Shown here one piece after another: positions 20,827 to 22,797 of a stretch of 22,797 bases of DNA. Position 1 is the stretch's first letter. Each line of letters opens with the position of its first letter. The translations under genes and the position numbers were made by a program. This DNA is from Bigelowiella natans CCMP2755 (lineage: Eukaryota > Cercozoa > Chlorarachniophyceae), in the NCBI GenBank assembly GCA_000320545.1, contig ADNK01002343.1, positions 1-22,797 on the forward strand, given 5' to 3'. Below the pieces are notes generated by a model that saw only the letters and a program-made list of their open reading frames with translations, had not been told where the DNA came from and did no database searches.

Positions 20827-22381
20827 ATTCCTCCTCTCTTGTGCAGATGGATCGTAAGGAGGCGGCAGAGCCCGCGACCAAGCTGCCTCCGGTGCTGCTG
20901 CTACTACTACACTACTACCACTACTACTAATAATAATAATACACTACTACTACCATTACTACTACGCCTATTAATGATATATCCCTGCTAGAGGACACGG
21001 GTGAGGGAAAAGGCCTCTTTGATGTCGTTTGGTAGCGTCCGATTTCGTCGTCGCACTGTACTGTACCCTTATTCCAAGGGCGGTGGGAAATTGACTCCTC
21101 CCTCCCTCTGCTGCTGTTTGGTGCTGCTGCAGTCTCTCCCCGAGCATGTGTGCGAGCGGCTGAGCCAGGGCCAAACGGACATCATTGACACCTTTCCAAG
21201 AGACCACATCATGGCCCTCATCGGTAGGGGAGATCGTGAGTGGTAGCAGTAGTAGTAGTACTAGTAATAGTAGTAGAGTAAAGGAGGCTCTTAGCCAACT
21301 TAGAGAAGACATAAGCTTCCTAGTCGTCCCCCTCCCACCTCTCTCTGTGTGTGTGTGCGCGCACCGCCGCGCGCGCATGTGTAAAAGAGAGAGAGAGAGA
21401 CAGAGAGAGAGAGAGAGCGAATATATTCCAAATCGAGTAAACGATGATGATTGGCAGCTCCACGATAACGATAAAGATGATGATGATGATGATGACGACG
21501 GTGATGATGATGGTAAGATGAGCGGGTAGTAATGTGGTTTTGATGAATTCATCTCTCCTGCAGGCGTAGAGGGCATCGACTATCAGAAGCACGGGTGGGA
21601 AGGAGCATCCAAAACCTGCTCTTTAAATGCACACGCACACACGCACACATCGCATGTGAATTTCCATATGCGAGCGCGCGCGCGCGCATGTGTGTGTGTG
21701 TGTGTGTGTGTGTGTTTGGTGTTTGATACTTATTCCAACTCGTTACTTCGTTTGAGGAAATGCAAACCCCCACCAACGCCACACAACCTACTGCTTCCTC
21801 CTCCGCCCTCCCCCCCCATCCACGCCTTTCAGTCCGATTTTATACGCACAAGTGCTAGGACAAGTCTTCTCCCTCATCGATAGGATAGCAACCGACGTAA
21901 TGAATTTCTTTCTCTAAGAGATAGATCCAGCCCCTGATGGTGCGCTGCCATCGTGTGCGGGAAATTAACAAGTTTCGCATCTGAAAGCATCGGTGACTTG
22001 CGTTGTCCAACGACACGCGTGGCGCAGGGCAAGAACGATCGATTTTGTAATGATCAGGGGAAGCGATTTTTATGTTTGTACGTGTGCGTATGTGCAAGTG
22101 CGAGCGCTTGTATGCGCTTCTTCGTTGGTAGAATCCGATCTAATAACCACCAAAACATCATGAAACTGCAGGCCGGAGTCTCCAAGATCCAGATCTTCGG
22201 AGAGAGCTATGTTGCCTCGTCGGTGGTGAGAAATCTAGACGCAGGGGCTACCGGCTCTGATGTTGGCGACAACGAAGCGCCAGGGGCTGCTGCTGGACGA
22301 GGGAGGAGGGGCGAGGGGATAGATGATGAAAAGGCGAGAATGGCGGCCAGCGGCCGCCGTATGCTCGTTTTCGCACGAAGA
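17411..22381 (+). CDS. Response-regulator receiver fused to a degenerate class III nucleotide cyclase (partial at both ends)
   Basis: Exons: 17411-17461, 17667-17869, 18082-18424, 18556-18636, 18902-18958, 19077-19140, 19478-19509, 19674-19709, 19866-19932, 20283-20326, 20503-20574, 20847-20891, 21133-21223, 21564-21594, 21833-21896, 22172-22381 (donor at 22382; continues off the edge). Phases agree: 497 codons. Residues 1-199 are basic, Ser/Pro-rich linker. The receiver spans about 200-345: VLSVDDDSINQ (acidic pocket 204-206), LPDVILLDVMMPGISGFK (phospho-Asp 267), PIIMIS (Ser 297), FLMKP (Lys 319). It is complete, so probably phosphorylatable. A helix (RIRTQIKLKQVWQLEKQQE) leads to SLPEHVCERLSQGQ, the usual cyclase entry. 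Cyclase β1 reads IMALIGVEGIDY in place of FxDIxGFT; the later strand reads KIQIFGESY in place of K-x-x-T-I-G-D-x-Y. Both metal-binding Asp are changed (Gly 396, Glu 438). An in-frame ATG at 17423 may be the start, or 17411 may be an internal exon. Confidence 0.78.
17609..17643 (+). repeat. (CT)n microsatellite upstream of an acceptor
   Basis: A CT tract ends about 23 nt before the acceptor at 17666 and serves as the polypyrimidine tract of the intron 17462-17666. Confidence 0.95.
19223..19274 (+). repeat. Compound (AC)n(AT)n microsatellite
   Basis: An AC tract is followed directly by an AT tract in the intron 19141-19477, which splits the phospho-acceptor Asp codon of the receiver domain. 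Confidence 0.95.
20071..20150 (+). repeat. Compound (AC)n(AG)n microsatellite
   Basis: An AC tract (to about 20101) passes directly into an interrupted AG tract (to 20150) in the intron 19933-20282 of the receiver-cyclase gene. Confidence 0.95.
20590..20645 (+). repeat. (CTT)n microsatellite just after a donor
   Basis: A CTT tract begins about 15 nt downstream of the donor at 20575. On the minus strand it reads as poly-Lys/Arg, which is not coding. Confidence 0.95.
20775..20823 (+). repeat. (CT)n microsatellite upstream of an acceptor
   Basis: A CT tract, with one interruption, ends about 23 nt before the acceptor at 20846, giving that intron its polypyrimidine tract. Confidence 0.95.
20900..20970 (+). 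repeat. (ACT)n/(AAT)n trinucleotide repeat
   Basis: Imperfect CTA/ACT and TAA units just downstream of the donor at 20892, inside the intron 20892-21132. Confidence 0.85.
21243..21513 (+). repeat. Cluster of (TAG)n, (GC/TG)n, (AG)n and (GAT)n tracts in one intron
   Basis: The intron 21224-21563, which interrupts the first cyclase strand, holds TAG repeats (about 21243-21275), a short TG/GC run (about 21345-21378), AG (about 21387-21417) and GAT/GAC (about 21477-21512). Confidence 0.85.
21671..21714 (+). repeat. (GC)n(TG)n microsatellite
   Basis: An alternating GC run followed by a TG run in the intron 21595-21832. Alternating purine-pyrimidine runs of this kind are Z-DNA candidates. Confidence 0.9.
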
Positions 22382-22427
22382 GTGATAAGGTTGTGACAGT
22401 TAGGTGCGAGGAGAGGAAGAAAGTATT

Positions 22428-22502
22428 CTCTTTTCATTGTCTCCACAAAAGCCTTTGTGGGGATGAATTACACTCAAACACAGTTTGCCCGGACTCTAAA
22501 AC

Positions 22503-22545
<43 letters not shown>

Positions 22546-22582
22546 CTCCCCCCCCCCCCCTCTGTTCTTCACGCACACACAC

Positions 22583-22614
<32 letters not shown>

Positions 22615-22797
22615 GTGCATATACACACATGCATACATGCATAAAAAAAAAAAGCGAAAAAAAGGGGGGGGGGGGAAGGGGGGGAGAGAGAGCGAAAGAG
22701 AGAGAGAAAAAGAGAGAAAAGGTTTTCCGGTGGGGGGAAATTGGGTTTGGGTGTATTTCATCTCAACAAAGGCTTTTGTGGGGAAAATGAAAAGAGA
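22428..22797. repeat. Imperfect inverted duplication (fold-back) at the window end
   Basis: The left arm begins near 22428 and the reverse complement of 22797 downwards follows it. Both read TCTCTTTTCATT, then ACAAAAGCCTTTGT, then GATGAA-TACAC, CAAAC, a CT tract and a poly-C run. The arms differ mainly by substitutions and homopolymer changes. The centre is a CA/CATACA-rich loop at about 22570-22650. This looks like one DNA end read twice, the second time with low accuracy. Confidence 0.75.

Noticed and set aside
20971-21576. 201-codon minus-strand reading frame
   Set aside because: Its Ser/Leu-rich translation comes from CT/AG and GAT tracts, and it lies antisense across the exons and introns of the receiver-cyclase gene.
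1-22797. CRISPR array, rRNA, tRNA or transposon with terminal repeats
   Set aside because: The repeats seen are simple microsatellites, a coding duplication and a terminal fold-back. No spacer arrays, cloverleaf genes or paired terminal repeats with target duplications were found.

Overview
The window is nuclear DNA from a eukaryote, most likely a unicellular protist or alga. The evidence is GT-AG spliceosomal introns throughout, a Y-complex nucleoporin, and a receiver domain fused to a class III nucleotide cyclase, an architecture not expected in animals or land plants. The exact lineage cannot be named from sequence alone. I rebuilt four multi-exon genes by hand, keeping reading frame and intron phase consistent at every junction.

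Layout. (1) Positions 1-5139, minus strand: a Nup160/Nup120-type scaffold nucleoporin. Seven short introns (53-75 nt) interrupt the N-terminal propeller region, then one exon of at least 3.9 kb runs off the left edge into an FG-rich, internally duplicated tail. (2) 5709-6847, plus strand: a secreted glycosyltransferase family 25 protein with 4 exons and introns of 54-77 nt, divergent from the nucleoporin. (3) 6848-10004: about 3 kb with no convincing gene, containing a GCATGC/GCTAGC-rich stretch and a patch of possibly decayed coding sequence. (4) 10005-15585, plus strand: a 12-helix major facilitator protein spread over about 20 exons, many under 65 nt, with introns full of microsatellites. 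(5) 15586-17410: an AT-rich patch followed by GCTAGC/GCATGC-rich DNA. (6) 17411 to the right edge, plus strand: a response-regulator receiver fused to a class III cyclase domain, at least 16 exons, again with microsatellite-laden introns. (7) About 22428-22797: a noisy inverted copy of the preceding sequence that looks like a read fold-back artefact.

Functional reading. The first two genes look like ordinary housekeeping or secretory genes. The transporter and the receiver-cyclase are the interesting pair. The receiver keeps all its phosphorylation residues, while the cyclase domain has apparently lost both metal-binding aspartates. The two genes are adjacent and co-oriented, and a phase-0 donor inside the last transporter exon could splice in frame to the first receiver-cyclase exon. 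One transporter-receiver-cyclase protein is therefore possible, but unproven.

The left and right halves differ sharply in intron style and simple-repeat load. Both halves share the same palindrome-rich intergenic texture, which argues against a join between two different organisms.
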